From: Arthrobacter sp. ISL-48
GTDB taxonomy: Bacteria; Actinomycetota; Actinomycetes; Actinomycetales; Micrococcaceae
DNA: 64,000 bases
Assembly: GCF_018613805.1 (NCBI RefSeq)
Contig: NZ_JAGGPL010000003.1
Span: 992,001 to 1,056,000, forward strand
Direction of reading: 5' to 3'
In this document: positions 43,521 through 51,926 of the stretch, piece after piece
How the letters are laid out: each line of letters starts with the position of its first letter
Position numbering within the stretch: the first letter of the stretch is position 1
Made by a program: the position numbers and the translations under genes
The notes under the pieces: model-generated
What the model saw: the letters and a program-made list of their open reading frames with translations, nothing else
The model's database searches: none
Told to the model about the DNA's origin: nothing

Positions 43521-45059
43521 ATGAGCGCAAAGACGACGACGGCGGGAGGCGGGAAGCGGGGACCATCAGGCGGTGGCGTCCCGGCCAAGGGGCTGCGCGC
43601 CGGGATCCTGGACCTCGGCGACTCGGTCATGCTGGGGCTGGCCTCCACCGCCCCGGTGTACTCGCTGGCGGCCACCCTGGGCCTGATCGTGGCTGTGAAC
43701 GGCGACTACACCCCGCTGATCCTGCTGCTCGGGTTCATCCCCGTCCTGTTTATTGCTTATGCCTTCCGGGAACTCAACAGCGCCATGCCTGATTGCGGCA
43801 CCACCTTCACTTGGTCGCGGCGGGCCTTCGGGCCCTGGGCGGGGTGGCTGGGGGGCTGGGGCGTTGCCTTGGCCGGAATCGTGGTGCTGGCCAACCTGGC
43901 CCAGGTAGCGGGACAGTACTTGTGGCTCCTGATCGGGGACGGCTCGTTGGCGGAGAACAAGGTGCTGGTCACGGCCACGGGCGTGGTGTTCATCGCCTTT
44001 ATGACTCTGGTGAACTATCGCGGAATCCGGCTGGGCGAGCAGGTCCAGCGCGTGCTGACATATGTGCAGTACATCGCCCTGGGGATCTTCGCGCTGGCCA
44101 TCATCGTGGGTATCGCGGGCGGGGCATCCGGCGAAGCCACAACCAGTCAAACCTTCGACCTAGAGTGGTTCAACCCCGCAGGCGCCTTTGCCGATCCGGG
44201 CGCCGTAGTGCACGGGGCTCTGCTGGCCCTGTTCATCTACTGGGGCTGGGATACCTGCCTGGCGGTGAACGAGGAAACCGAAAACCCCTCCACGACGCCC
44301 GGCCGCGGCGCGGTCATCTCCGCCTTTGTCCTGGTGGCCATCTACGTCTCAGTGGCACTCCTGGTGATGATGTATGCCTCAGTGGGTACGGAAGGAATCG
44401 GCCTTGGCAACGAAGCCAACCAGGACGATGTGTTCCTGGCCATGAAGGACGTGGTCCTGGGTCCGTGGGGCTGGCTGATTGTGGTGGCCGTGCTGGCCTC
44501 GGTGCTGTCCTCCACGCAGACCACCATTCTCCCGACGGCCCGCGGAACACTGTCCATGGGCGTCCACGGCGCGCTGCCGCCCAAGTTCGGTGAAGTCCAT
44601 CCGCGAAACCAGACCCCCGGCTTCTCCACGCAGGTGATGGGTGCTGCGGCCGTTGTGTACTACGTGGCCATGAGCTTCCTCAGCGAAAACCTGCTCGCCG
44701 ACTCCATCAGCTCCATCAGCCTGTTTGTCGCGTTCTACTATGCGCTCACGGGATTCGCGTGCTGCTGGTATTTCCGCGGCACGCTGCGGAGCTCCGGGCG
44801 TAACCTCTGGTTCCGAGGGATCCTCCCCCTCCTGGGCGCCCTGATGCTGACGGCGGCCTTCTTCGTCTCAGCTGTCCAGATGTGGGACCCGGCGTACGGT
44901 GACACCCAGATCTTTGGCGTCGGCGGGGCATTCGTGAGCGGCGTGGCGCTCCTGGCCCTCGGCGTCGTGCTGGCCGTCGTGTGCAGGTTCCTGCCGTCCA
45001 CGCGTGGGTACTTCCTGGCACAACAGCCGGGCACCACCAGCCCTGGGATGCGCGGATGA
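43521..45059 (+). CDS. APC-family amino acid/polyamine permease
   Basis: A 512-residue membrane protein with twelve to fourteen hydrophobic helices. The first helix has the unwound substrate site LGLASTAPVYSLAATLG; MPDCGTTFTWSRRAFGPWAG and WGWDTCLAVNEETENPSTTP are family hallmarks. Imports an amino acid, peptide-like compound or amine. It follows the ligase gene by 34 bases and overlaps the acyl-CoA dehydrogenase gene by four bases. Confidence 0.9.
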   Translation: MSAKTTTAGGGKRGPSGGGVPAKGLRAGILDLGDSVMLGLASTAPVYSLAATLGLIVAVNGDYTPLILLLGFIPVLFIAYAFRELNSAMPDCGTTFTWSRRAFGPWAGWLGGWGVALAGIVVLANLAQVAGQYLWLLIGDGSLAENKVLVTATGVVFIAFMTLVNYRGIRLGEQVQRVLTYVQYIALGIFALAIIVGIAGGASGEATTSQTFDLEWFNPAGAFADPGAVVHGALLALFIYWGWDTCLAVNEETENPSTTPGRGAVISAFVLVAIYVSVALLVMMYASVGTEGIGLGNEANQDDVFLAMKDVVLGPWGWLIVVAVLASVLSSTQTTILPTARGTLSMGVHGALPPKFGEVHPRNQTPGFSTQVMGAAAVVYYVAMSFLSENLLADSISSISLFVAFYYALTGFACCWYFRGTLRSSGRNLWFRGILPLLGALMLTAAFFVSAVQMWDPAYGDTQIFGVGGAFVSGVALLALGVVLAVVCRFLPSTRGYFLAQQPGTTSPGMRG

Positions 45060-46255
45060 GCACGCCTGACGACATGCCGAAGGCAGCGGACCCCTCCGAC
45101 ATCCTGGCCCTTGATTCGCTCCTGACCCCCGAGGAACTGGCTGTCCGGGAGCGGATCCGCGATTTCACGGACCAGCGGATCAAACCGGACATTGCACGCT
45201 GGTATGACGACGCCGTCTTCCCACTGGAGCTTGCCGCGGAGCTCGGCGAGCTTGGGGTCCTGGGGATGCATCTGGAGGGTTACGGCTGCCCCGGCCGCTC
45301 CGCCGTCGAATACGGGCTGGCGGCGATGGAACTGGAGGCCGGAGACTCCGGGATCCGCACCTTCGTTTCCGTGCAGGGCTCGCTGGCCATGACAGCCATC
45401 CATCAGTGGGGTTCCGAGGAACAGAGGCAGGAATGGCTCCCGCGGATGGCCGCCGGCGAGCTGATCGGATGCTTCGCCCTGACCGAACCCACGGCGGGCT
45501 CCGACCCGTCCTCCATGACCACCGTTGCCCGCCGGGACGGATCAGGGGACGACGCCGGCTGGATTCTCGATGGCGCCAAACGCTGGATCGGGTTCGCTTC
45601 CGTGGCAGGTGTGATGGTGGTGTGGGCCAGGACCGACGACGGCATCCGCGGCTTCCTGGTGCCTGCCGGAACGTCGGGCGTCACCGCCACGCCCATCGTG
45701 CGGAAGCTGTCCATGCGTGCCTCCATCCAGTGTGATGTGGTGTTCGACGGCGTCCGGCTGGGACCGGAGGCCCTGCTGCCGGGTGCCCTGGGCCTGCGCG
45801 CAGCCTTCACATGCCTGAACGAGGCGCGGTACGGAATCGCCTGGGGTGCCATGGGGGCGGCGCGCGATTCGCACGAGGCAGCGCTGAGGTACTCACAGGA
45901 ACGGCTCCAGTTCGGGAAGCCGTTGGCCGGCTACCAGCTGACCCAGGAAAAACTGGTCAACATGCTGCTGGAGATCCAGAAAGGCACCATGCTGGCGCTC
46001 CATCTGGGACGCCTCAAGGATGCCGGGACCCTCCGGCCCGAGCAGATCTCACTGGGCAAGCTGAACAACGTGCGCGAGGCCATCGCTGTCGCCCGGGAGG
46101 CCCGTTCCATCCTCGGCGGAAACGGCATCACCCTGGACTATTCGCCGCTGCGGCATGCCGCCAACCTGGAGTCGGTGCGCACTTATGAGGGCACGGACGA
46201 GGTACATACCCTGGTGCTCGGCCAGCACATCACCGGCCTCGGCGCCTTCCGCTAA
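45056..46255 (+). CDS. glutaryl-CoA-dehydrogenase-like acyl-CoA dehydrogenase
   Basis: A 399-residue FAD enzyme. LIGCFALTEPTAGSDPSSMT binds flavin; FAD is also held by RWIGFASVAGVMVVWART; the catalytic glutamate is E378 in RTYEGTDEVHTL; the last part ILGGNGITLDYSPLRHAANL matches glutaryl-CoA dehydrogenase (GcdH). That enzyme oxidises and decarboxylates glutaryl-CoA in lysine, cadaverine and tryptophan breakdown. It starts inside the permease stop, so import and breakdown appear coupled. Confidence 0.85.
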   Translation: MSTPDDMPKAADPSDILALDSLLTPEELAVRERIRDFTDQRIKPDIARWYDDAVFPLELAAELGELGVLGMHLEGYGCPGRSAVEYGLAAMELEAGDSGIRTFVSVQGSLAMTAIHQWGSEEQRQEWLPRMAAGELIGCFALTEPTAGSDPSSMTTVARRDGSGDDAGWILDGAKRWIGFASVAGVMVVWARTDDGIRGFLVPAGTSGVTATPIVRKLSMRASIQCDVVFDGVRLGPEALLPGALGLRAAFTCLNEARYGIAWGAMGAARDSHEAALRYSQERLQFGKPLAGYQLTQEKLVNMLLEIQKGTMLALHLGRLKDAGTLRPEQISLGKLNNVREAIAVAREARSILGGNGITLDYSPLRHAANLESVRTYEGTDEVHTLVLGQHITGLGAFR

Positions 46256-46300
46256 GCGCCGTTCGGGTGGCCGCCGCACCAAAGGCGCGGCTCGGCCCCC

Positions 46301-47074
46301 TCAGGCCGAGAAGCCGCCGTCGGACTTGATCAGCTGGCCGGATACCCACCGGCCCGCGGGCGAGAGCAGGAACGCCACCGTTCCGGCAACATCGGCCGGT
46401 GTACCGAGACGGCCGCCCGGCTGCTGGCGGGTGCCCTGTTCCCTGACTTCGCGGCTCATCCAGCCTGTGTCGATCGGTCCCGGGTTCAACACGTTGGCGG
46501 AGATCCCGAGCGGGCCCAGCTCCCGTGCCGCTGCGATGACAATCCGGTCCAGGGCGCCCTTGGAAGCGCCGTAGGGAAGGTTGAACGCGGTGTGGTCGCT
46601 GGTCAGCGCCACGATCGCGCCGCCGTCGGCCGTTGCCTGCCCCGCAAACGCGGCAATGAGCTGCCAGCTCGCCCTGGCATTAACGGCAAAGTGGCGCTCG
46701 AACGCCTCCAGGGTGGTGTCAAGGATACCGGAATCCACGGACTCGGCGTGGCTCAGCACCATGGCCTCCAGCGGCCCGGCCTGCTCGTTGGCAGCGGCCA
46801 TCAGCCGGTCCGCCGCCTCCGGGTCCTCCAGGTCTGCCGGCACCGTGAACACGCGGGCGCCGATCGCCTCGAGTTCGGCCGTCAGACGGACGACGTCGTC
46901 GGGCTGGATTCCCCACGGCATCCGGGCGTCGTAGTCCTGCCAGTACGTCAGGACCAGGTCCCAGCCGTCGGCCGCAAGCTGGCGGGCAATGCCTGCACCG
47001 ATGCCGGCGAGCCTGCCAACCCCGGTGATCAGGGCCGTTTTGCGACTGTCGCTCTTAGTTGGAGTCTGTCCCAT
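46301..47074 (-). CDS. SDR-family oxidoreductase
   Basis: A 257-residue classical short-chain dehydrogenase. The nucleotide site is TALITGVGRLAGIGAGIARQ, with the active-site serine in IVALTSDHTAF and the Y-x-x-x-K in LPYGASKGALDRIV; the C-terminal part VSGQLIKSDGGFSA is FabG-like. The inserted WQDYDARMPWGIQPDDV after the second strand is less usual. Substrate unknown. It is downstream of the GT87 gene only in the sense of strand; the spacing is four bases, so they could be one transcript. Confidence 0.88.
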   Translation of the reverse strand: MGQTPTKSDSRKTALITGVGRLAGIGAGIARQLAADGWDLVLTYWQDYDARMPWGIQPDDVVRLTAELEAIGARVFTVPADLEDPEAADRLMAAANEQAGPLEAMVLSHAESVDSGILDTTLEAFERHFAVNARASWQLIAAFAGQATADGGAIVALTSDHTAFNLPYGASKGALDRIVIAAARELGPLGISANVLNPGPIDTGWMSREVREQGTRQQPGGRLGTPADVAGTVAFLLSPAGRWVSGQLIKSDGGFSA

Positions 47075-47078
47075 GTAA

Positions 47079-48491
47079 TCAGCCTAGTAGCTGCGTCCGG
47101 GCCGCCTTGGCAGGGACAGGTTCAATGGTGCTGTCCGCCTCGCCGGGACGAGGCTCCTCAGTCTCCAACGCGCCGCGGCGAAGGGCCGCCAGCCAGCAGC
47201 ACAGGATGGCGGCGCCGCAGAAGGCTCCGGCGCTGGAGGCCATGATCCAGAGTCCGGGTGTCTGGATGTCCAGATTTTCGGCGTCGAACGCCATCCCGAT
47301 GGTCTTCGGCGAGAAGCAGAACGTCAGGACGGAGAGCAGCAGCACGGAGGTCATCACCGCGCGCAGCCGCCGCAAACGGTCGGGAATCCCGCGCAGGGTC
47401 CATGCGAATGCGGGCAAGACGGCCGCCATCCAGACCCAGTGATGGGCCCAGGACACGGGGCTGATGAGCAGCATGGCGAGCGCAGTGGCCGACGCTGCCA
47501 CTACCCGCGCGCCCTGATCGCTGGCCAATTTAATCACTGCAACTGCGATGGCCACGACGACGAGGCTCAGGAGCAGCCAGGGCACCGTCACGGCTGAGGC
47601 GGGGACTCCGAAGTGCAGGAGCGCACCCTTGATGGAGAGATTGTCCACGTATCCCGCGCCGCCGATCCGCGAGGTATCCGGCAGGATGTCGAACCAGAAC
47701 TGGAGGGACTCGACGGGACGCAGCAGCCAACCCGCCAGCACCGTCGCCGCAAAGCCGGCACCCATGTTCGTTAGGCCGCGCCAGTCCTTCCGCACCAGGT
47801 AGTACAGGCCGAAGACCAGCGGAGTGAGCTTGATACCGGCCGCGACACCCACAAGGAAGCCGCTGCCGGGCATGCTGCGGTTCCAGCGGTGGTTCCGTGA
47901 CAGCAGGTCCGCGGTCATGAGCCCCATGAGCAGGATGTTGATTTGCCCGAAGGCCAGGGTCTCGCGCCAAGGTCCGAGCGTCAGCATGGCCAGAAGCCCG
48001 GCGGCCGCAATCCAGGAGTTCCGGGGTGTTTCGAACGCTGAACGCCAGTCGGGTTTGGAGTTCCAGTAACGCACCGCGAGGGCCGACAGCCAGGCGGCCA
48101 CGGCGACACCCGCCGCGTTGAACAGTTGGAGCGCCACAGGTTCCGGGAGCCGGGCCAGGAGGCTGAACACCAGCGCCGCGAACGGCGGATACGTGAACGG
48201 CAGGCCCGGGCCCCCTGCCCATTCCAGGGTCGGACCGTACAGGGCCGACGCGTGCCACCCTGCATCGTTCAGGATCTTTCCGCCGTGCCAGTAGACGCTG
48301 AAGTCGAGGCCCTGTTTGTTCCAATTGGAGAGCAGAAACCATACGGGAACGGCAACAACGGCCGCCGGCAGCCACAGGGCAACCAGCCTCCACAGCCGCA
48401 GGCCAGGCATTGGGGCCGATGAGGTGGCGACACGCCCGCCGTCGGCCGGCTTCCCGTCCAAGGCCGGTAAGTCCAGGTCGCTCTGTGCCAT
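47079..48491 (-). CDS. GT87-family (DUF2029) polyprenyl-phosphate mannosyltransferase-like protein
   Basis: A 470-residue integral membrane protein with about ten to twelve helices. QGLDFSVYWHGGKILND contains the acidic D-x-x-x-Y pattern of the first external loop of GT87 enzymes, which take sugar from polyprenyl phosphate. LPFTYPPFAALVFSLLARLP and SWAHHWVWMAAVLPAFAW are further family features. Such enzymes build mannan, arabinomannan or phosphatidylinositol mannosides on the outer side. A second GT87 gene lies at 50634-51926, similar in length and motif but not in immediate neighbourhood. Confidence 0.87.
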   Translation of the reverse strand: MAQSDLDLPALDGKPADGGRVATSSAPMPGLRLWRLVALWLPAAVVAVPVWFLLSNWNKQGLDFSVYWHGGKILNDAGWHASALYGPTLEWAGGPGLPFTYPPFAALVFSLLARLPEPVALQLFNAAGVAVAAWLSALAVRYWNSKPDWRSAFETPRNSWIAAAGLLAMLTLGPWRETLAFGQINILLMGLMTADLLSRNHRWNRSMPGSGFLVGVAAGIKLTPLVFGLYYLVRKDWRGLTNMGAGFAATVLAGWLLRPVESLQFWFDILPDTSRIGGAGYVDNLSIKGALLHFGVPASAVTVPWLLLSLVVVAIAVAVIKLASDQGARVVAASATALAMLLISPVSWAHHWVWMAAVLPAFAWTLRGIPDRLRRLRAVMTSVLLLSVLTFCFSPKTIGMAFDAENLDIQTPGLWIMASSAGAFCGAAILCCWLAALRRGALETEEPRPGEADSTIEPVPAKAARTQLLG

Positions 48492-48625
48492 CCGTTGTCC
48501 CCCAAGTTTGCTGGCTGCGGGCGGCCGGGTCCCATTGTCGGATTGCTGGGATATGCCGCATGTGTGGAACGGCGCATCGCCGTAGCTACATACTACATAT
48601 GCAAATGACGTTTACGGGTTATTGG

Positions 48626-49978
48626 CTAGGCTGCCACAACTGGTGCCGGTTCCCTCGCTACGGCGTCGCGGCGAATGGTGGCGCTGATGACGGCGGCGAT
48701 AGTGCACATTGCGGCCGCTGCGAACCAGGCGTAGGTGTACTGGCCGGTGGCGTCACGGATGGCGCCGGCGCCGAGGGCTGCGGCGGCCGCACCCAGCTGG
48801 TGGGCGGCGAAGACCCAGCCGAACACCACGCTGCCGTCCGCGCCGAATGTCTTGCGGCAGATCGCGGCCGTGGGCGGGACTGTGGCCACCCAGTCCAGGC
48901 CGTAAATCACCACAAACACGATCATGCTGGGCTGGATCGTGGCGCTCAGGAGTAGCGGCAGCACCAGCAGGCCGATGCCGCGGAACTGGTAGTAGGCGGC
49001 CAGCAGGATTCGAGGGTTGAAGCGGTCCGTCAGCCAGCCGGAGGCAATGGTCCCCAGGATGTCAAAGATCCCGACGACGGCGAGCAAGCCTGCTGCGGTG
49101 GTTTCAGGCATGCCGTGGTCGTGGGCGGACGGGATGAAGTGGGTGCCGATGAGCCCGTTGGTGGTGGCACCACAGATCGCGAAGCCCGCCACGAGAGCCC
49201 AGAAGGTTCGCACCTTGCTGGCGCGTTTGAGTACCTGAAGGGCCCGCACGGCGGCGTTGCTGCTGGGGGCGGCTGCCGGGGCTTCGGCGGAAACCGGCGC
49301 CGCGGCGTCAGCTGCGGTTTCGCCATAAGGCAATGCCCCGACGTCAGCGGGTGAGTTCTTGAGGAACTTCAGCACCAGCGGAACCACAGCCAGCGCACCT
49401 GCGGCGATGAGCAGGGACGCCAGCCGCCAGCCGGGGTCCTGCGCCAGCATGGCGATGAACGGCAGGAAGACCAGCTGGCCGGCAGCACTCCCGGCGGTCA
49501 GGATGCCGATCACCAGGCCGCGGTTCTTGGAGAACCACGTGTTGGCGATGGTGGCGGCGAAGACCAGTGCCATGGAACCCGTTCCCAGGCCGATGAGCAG
49601 ACCCCAGGTCAACAGGATCTGCCAGGACTGGGTGACCAGCACGGTCAGCGCGCTCCCGGCACCGATCAGCACCAGCGCGGTTGCCGTCACCGCGCGGATG
49701 CCGAAGCGTTCCATCAGGGCAGCGGCAAAGGGGGCGGTGAGGCCAAAGAGCACAAGGTTGATGCTGACCGCTGTGGAAAGGACGGTGGTGGACCAGCCGA
49801 ACTCCTGTTGCAGCGGAATCATCAGGACCCCTGGTGCGGCCCGGAATCCGGCGGCGCCAACCAGGGCCAGGAACGCTACCGCCGCCACGATCCAGGCAGG
49901 GTGCAGCCTGCGCCGGGGTGGCTTTGGATCGAGTACGGGCTGCCCAGATTCGCGCTCTGCTGATTCCGTGGCGCTCAT
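48626..49978 (-). CDS. MFS transporter
   Basis: A 450-residue membrane protein with twelve hydrophobic helices. After an N-terminal cytoplasmic stretch it starts WIVAAVAFLALVGAAGF; loop patterns fit the major facilitator superfamily (ERFGIRAVTATALVLIG in loop 2-3 and ASGWLTDRFNPRILLAAYYQ). The style resembles OFA-like anion antiporters, substrate unknown. The start overlaps the HxlR gene by four bases, and the regulator likely controls it. Confidence 0.88.
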   Translation of the reverse strand: MSATESAERESGQPVLDPKPPRRRLHPAWIVAAVAFLALVGAAGFRAAPGVLMIPLQQEFGWSTTVLSTAVSINLVLFGLTAPFAAALMERFGIRAVTATALVLIGAGSALTVLVTQSWQILLTWGLLIGLGTGSMALVFAATIANTWFSKNRGLVIGILTAGSAAGQLVFLPFIAMLAQDPGWRLASLLIAAGALAVVPLVLKFLKNSPADVGALPYGETAADAAAPVSAEAPAAAPSSNAAVRALQVLKRASKVRTFWALVAGFAICGATTNGLIGTHFIPSAHDHGMPETTAAGLLAVVGIFDILGTIASGWLTDRFNPRILLAAYYQFRGIGLLVLPLLLSATIQPSMIVFVVIYGLDWVATVPPTAAICRKTFGADGSVVFGWVFAAHQLGAAAAALGAGAIRDATGQYTYAWFAAAAMCTIAAVISATIRRDAVAREPAPVVAA

Positions 49979-50565
49979 GCGGCTGTTCCGTTCTGTGAAG
50001 GCACCGTGTCTGATGAAGGCACCGTGTCTGATGAGGGCATGGCGTCTGATGCGGCGTGGGCTGTTGCCTTCTGCGGGGGCGCCGCCGTGGCCAGCTCAAG
50101 GGGACTATCGGACCGGGTGAGGCTGTGCCAGCTTGTATTGGCGGCGGTCAGTGGCTCGCCGCACTCGGTGCAGGTGTCCGCGGAGCTGGTCCGCTGGCCG
50201 CAGCCGGAGTGGATGACGTACATGTGGGCCTGCTCCGACGGCGCCGGCAGGTGCTTTTCGGCCCAGATCACCACTGCATTGAGGACCGGCAGGGCATCCT
50301 CGCCCTTGGCTGTGAGGACGTACTCCTGGCGCGTGCGGCCGCCGTCGTCGTACGCCTTCTTACTAAGCAGCCCCGACTCCACCAAACCGGCCAGCCGTCT
50401 GGTGAGCACCGAGTCGGCCACCTCCAGGCGGGACTTGATGGCATCGAAGCGCCGGTTGCCGAAAAAGACCTCGCGGAGCACCAGCATGCCCCAGGGGTCG
50501 CCCAGGATGTCGAGGCCGCGAGCCATGCTGCAGGTGCGCTGAGACCAGTCGGAACGGAGTGCCAT
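49975..50565 (-). CDS. HxlR-family regulator with zinc-ribbon-like and repeat tail
   Basis: A 196-residue regulator. The HxlR winged helix spans about residues 10-100 (CSMARGLDILGDPWGMLVLR, SRLEVADSVLTRRLAGLVES, YVLTAKGEDALPVLNAVVIW). After it, HSGCGQRTSSADTCTECGEP looks like a zinc ribbon, then a tail with the tandem peptide DTVPSS. In the DNA this tail is three 18-base repeats (49997-50050). The MFS gene follows with a four-base overlap, a standard regulator-transporter pair. Confidence 0.88.
   Translation of the reverse strand: MALRSDWSQRTCSMARGLDILGDPWGMLVLREVFFGNRRFDAIKSRLEVADSVLTRRLAGLVESGLLSKKAYDDGGRTRQEYVLTAKGEDALPVLNAVVIWAEKHLPAPSEQAHMYVIHSGCGQRTSSADTCTECGEPLTAANTSWHSLTRSDSPLELATAAPPQKATAHAASDAMPSSDTVPSSDTVPSQNGTAA
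49997..50050. repeat. three tandem 18-base repeats in the HxlR gene
   Basis: The unit GAAGGCACCGTGTCTGAT appears twice without change (49997-50014 and 50015-50032) and a third time with four substitutions (50033-50050). Being a multiple of three, the repeat adds six residues per unit to the end of the regulator. Confidence 0.9.
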
Positions 50566-50633
50566 ACAGGCACCCTAGCTGACTCTCTTGAAGAAAGCCA
50601 TACCGATTCAAGGCAAGACGATGCCCTGAAGTG

Positions 50634-51926
50634 TCACTTCGCGGAGCTGGGAGACTGCCGCAACACTGAGCGGGACGGCCGGTAGGCGGCGGCCCAGTAG
50701 ACCAACAGCGCCACGCCGCACAGCACGCCCAGGCTGGTAACCGCCAGTTGCCATTGGGTTTGCGGATCCTTGCCCCATTCCCGCGCGCCCGCCATCATTG
50801 CCAGGTACTTGGGAGTGAGGTAGAAGGCCACCACTGAAAAGGCAACGATTGCCCACCCGGCGGCGCGTGTCTTCCCGCGGCGGGAGGGCACCCGGTGCAT
50901 TGCGAAGGCCATGGACGGCAGCGCCACCGCCATCCACACCCAGTGGTGGGACCAGGAAACAGGGCTGACCAGCAGCATCAGCACGGCGTTGGCGGAGACG
51001 GCCACAAAGTTCTCGTCAGAGGCCACGGCCCACTTGATCACCAACGCCGCCACGGCAGCCAATGCCAGCGAAAGCACGAGCCAGAGCACTGTTGTGAGGC
51101 CCGAATCCGGCAGTCCGACGTGCAGCAGGAGGCCCTTGATTGAGAGGTTGTCCAGGTACGCGGGCCCCCCGATCCGGCCGGTGTCCGGCAGGATCTTGGT
51201 CCAGAAGGTCAGGGAGGCGTTGGGCAGCACGGCCCACGCCAGGGCGATGGATCCGAAGAATCCAGCCGCCATCCAGCCCAACGCCTTGAAGTCGCGCCGC
51301 ACCACGAAGTAGAGGCCAAATGCCAGCGGCGTGAGCTTGATCCCGGCTGCTATGCCGATCAGCAGTCCGGCAGGCCAGCGGATCTGGCCCGTCCGGTCCT
51401 TTCCATAGAGGGCGAAGTCGGCAAGGATCAGGCCCATCAGGATGATGTTGATCTGCCCGAAGTCGAAGGTGTCACGCCACGGGCCGAGCAGCAGGATGGC
51501 CGCCGTCCCCGCGAGCGCCACAGTCCGGAACCGCCAGTCAGTGAAGGACTCGCGCCACCCGCCGAGCCTGAAGTAGTGCCGGGCCAGCCAAGCGGCCACG
51601 ACGGCGGCCCCCGCGAGCGCCGTCGTGATAAAAACCAGGCTGCTGGTACCCATGGGCAGCAGCGCCAGCCCGGCAAACAGAAGTGCAGCGAACGGCGGGT
51701 AGGTGAACGGCAGCCCGTCACGGAACGCGTATAGCTCGTTGACGCCCGTCTCGCCGGTCTGGAGTACCCGGCTGCCCCCGTAGTAGTAGACCTCGAAGTC
51801 GTTCATGAGGGGGATGTAGGAGGAGTACAGGACCACCAGGGCGATGACGACGGCGGTTGCCCCCGCCGCCGTCGCAATCCAGCGCCGGGTGGTTCCGGAC
51901 ACTACTGTCGGGGAAGATGCCGTCAC
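50634..51926 (-). CDS. GT87-family (DUF2029) glycosyltransferase-like membrane protein
   Basis: A 430-residue integral membrane protein with about ten or more helices. It shares the layout of the protein at 47079-48491: MNDFEVYYYGGSRVLQTGET as the active loop, LPFTYPPFAALLFAGLALLP, and SWSHHWVWMAVALPSMAFAM. Start is GTG 51926, coupled with the metB stop (GTGA), so it is translated with metB. The reason for linking a glycosyltransferase to methionine synthesis is unclear. Confidence 0.87.
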   Translation of the reverse strand: MTASSPTVVSGTTRRWIATAAGATAVVIALVVLYSSYIPLMNDFEVYYYGGSRVLQTGETGVNELYAFRDGLPFTYPPFAALLFAGLALLPMGTSSLVFITTALAGAAVVAAWLARHYFRLGGWRESFTDWRFRTVALAGTAAILLLGPWRDTFDFGQINIILMGLILADFALYGKDRTGQIRWPAGLLIGIAAGIKLTPLAFGLYFVVRRDFKALGWMAAGFFGSIALAWAVLPNASLTFWTKILPDTGRIGGPAYLDNLSIKGLLLHVGLPDSGLTTVLWLVLSLALAAVAALVIKWAVASDENFVAVSANAVLMLLVSPVSWSHHWVWMAVALPSMAFAMHRVPSRRGKTRAAGWAIVAFSVVAFYLTPKYLAMMAGAREWGKDPQTQWQLAVTSLGVLCGVALLVYWAAAYRPSRSVLRQSPSSAK

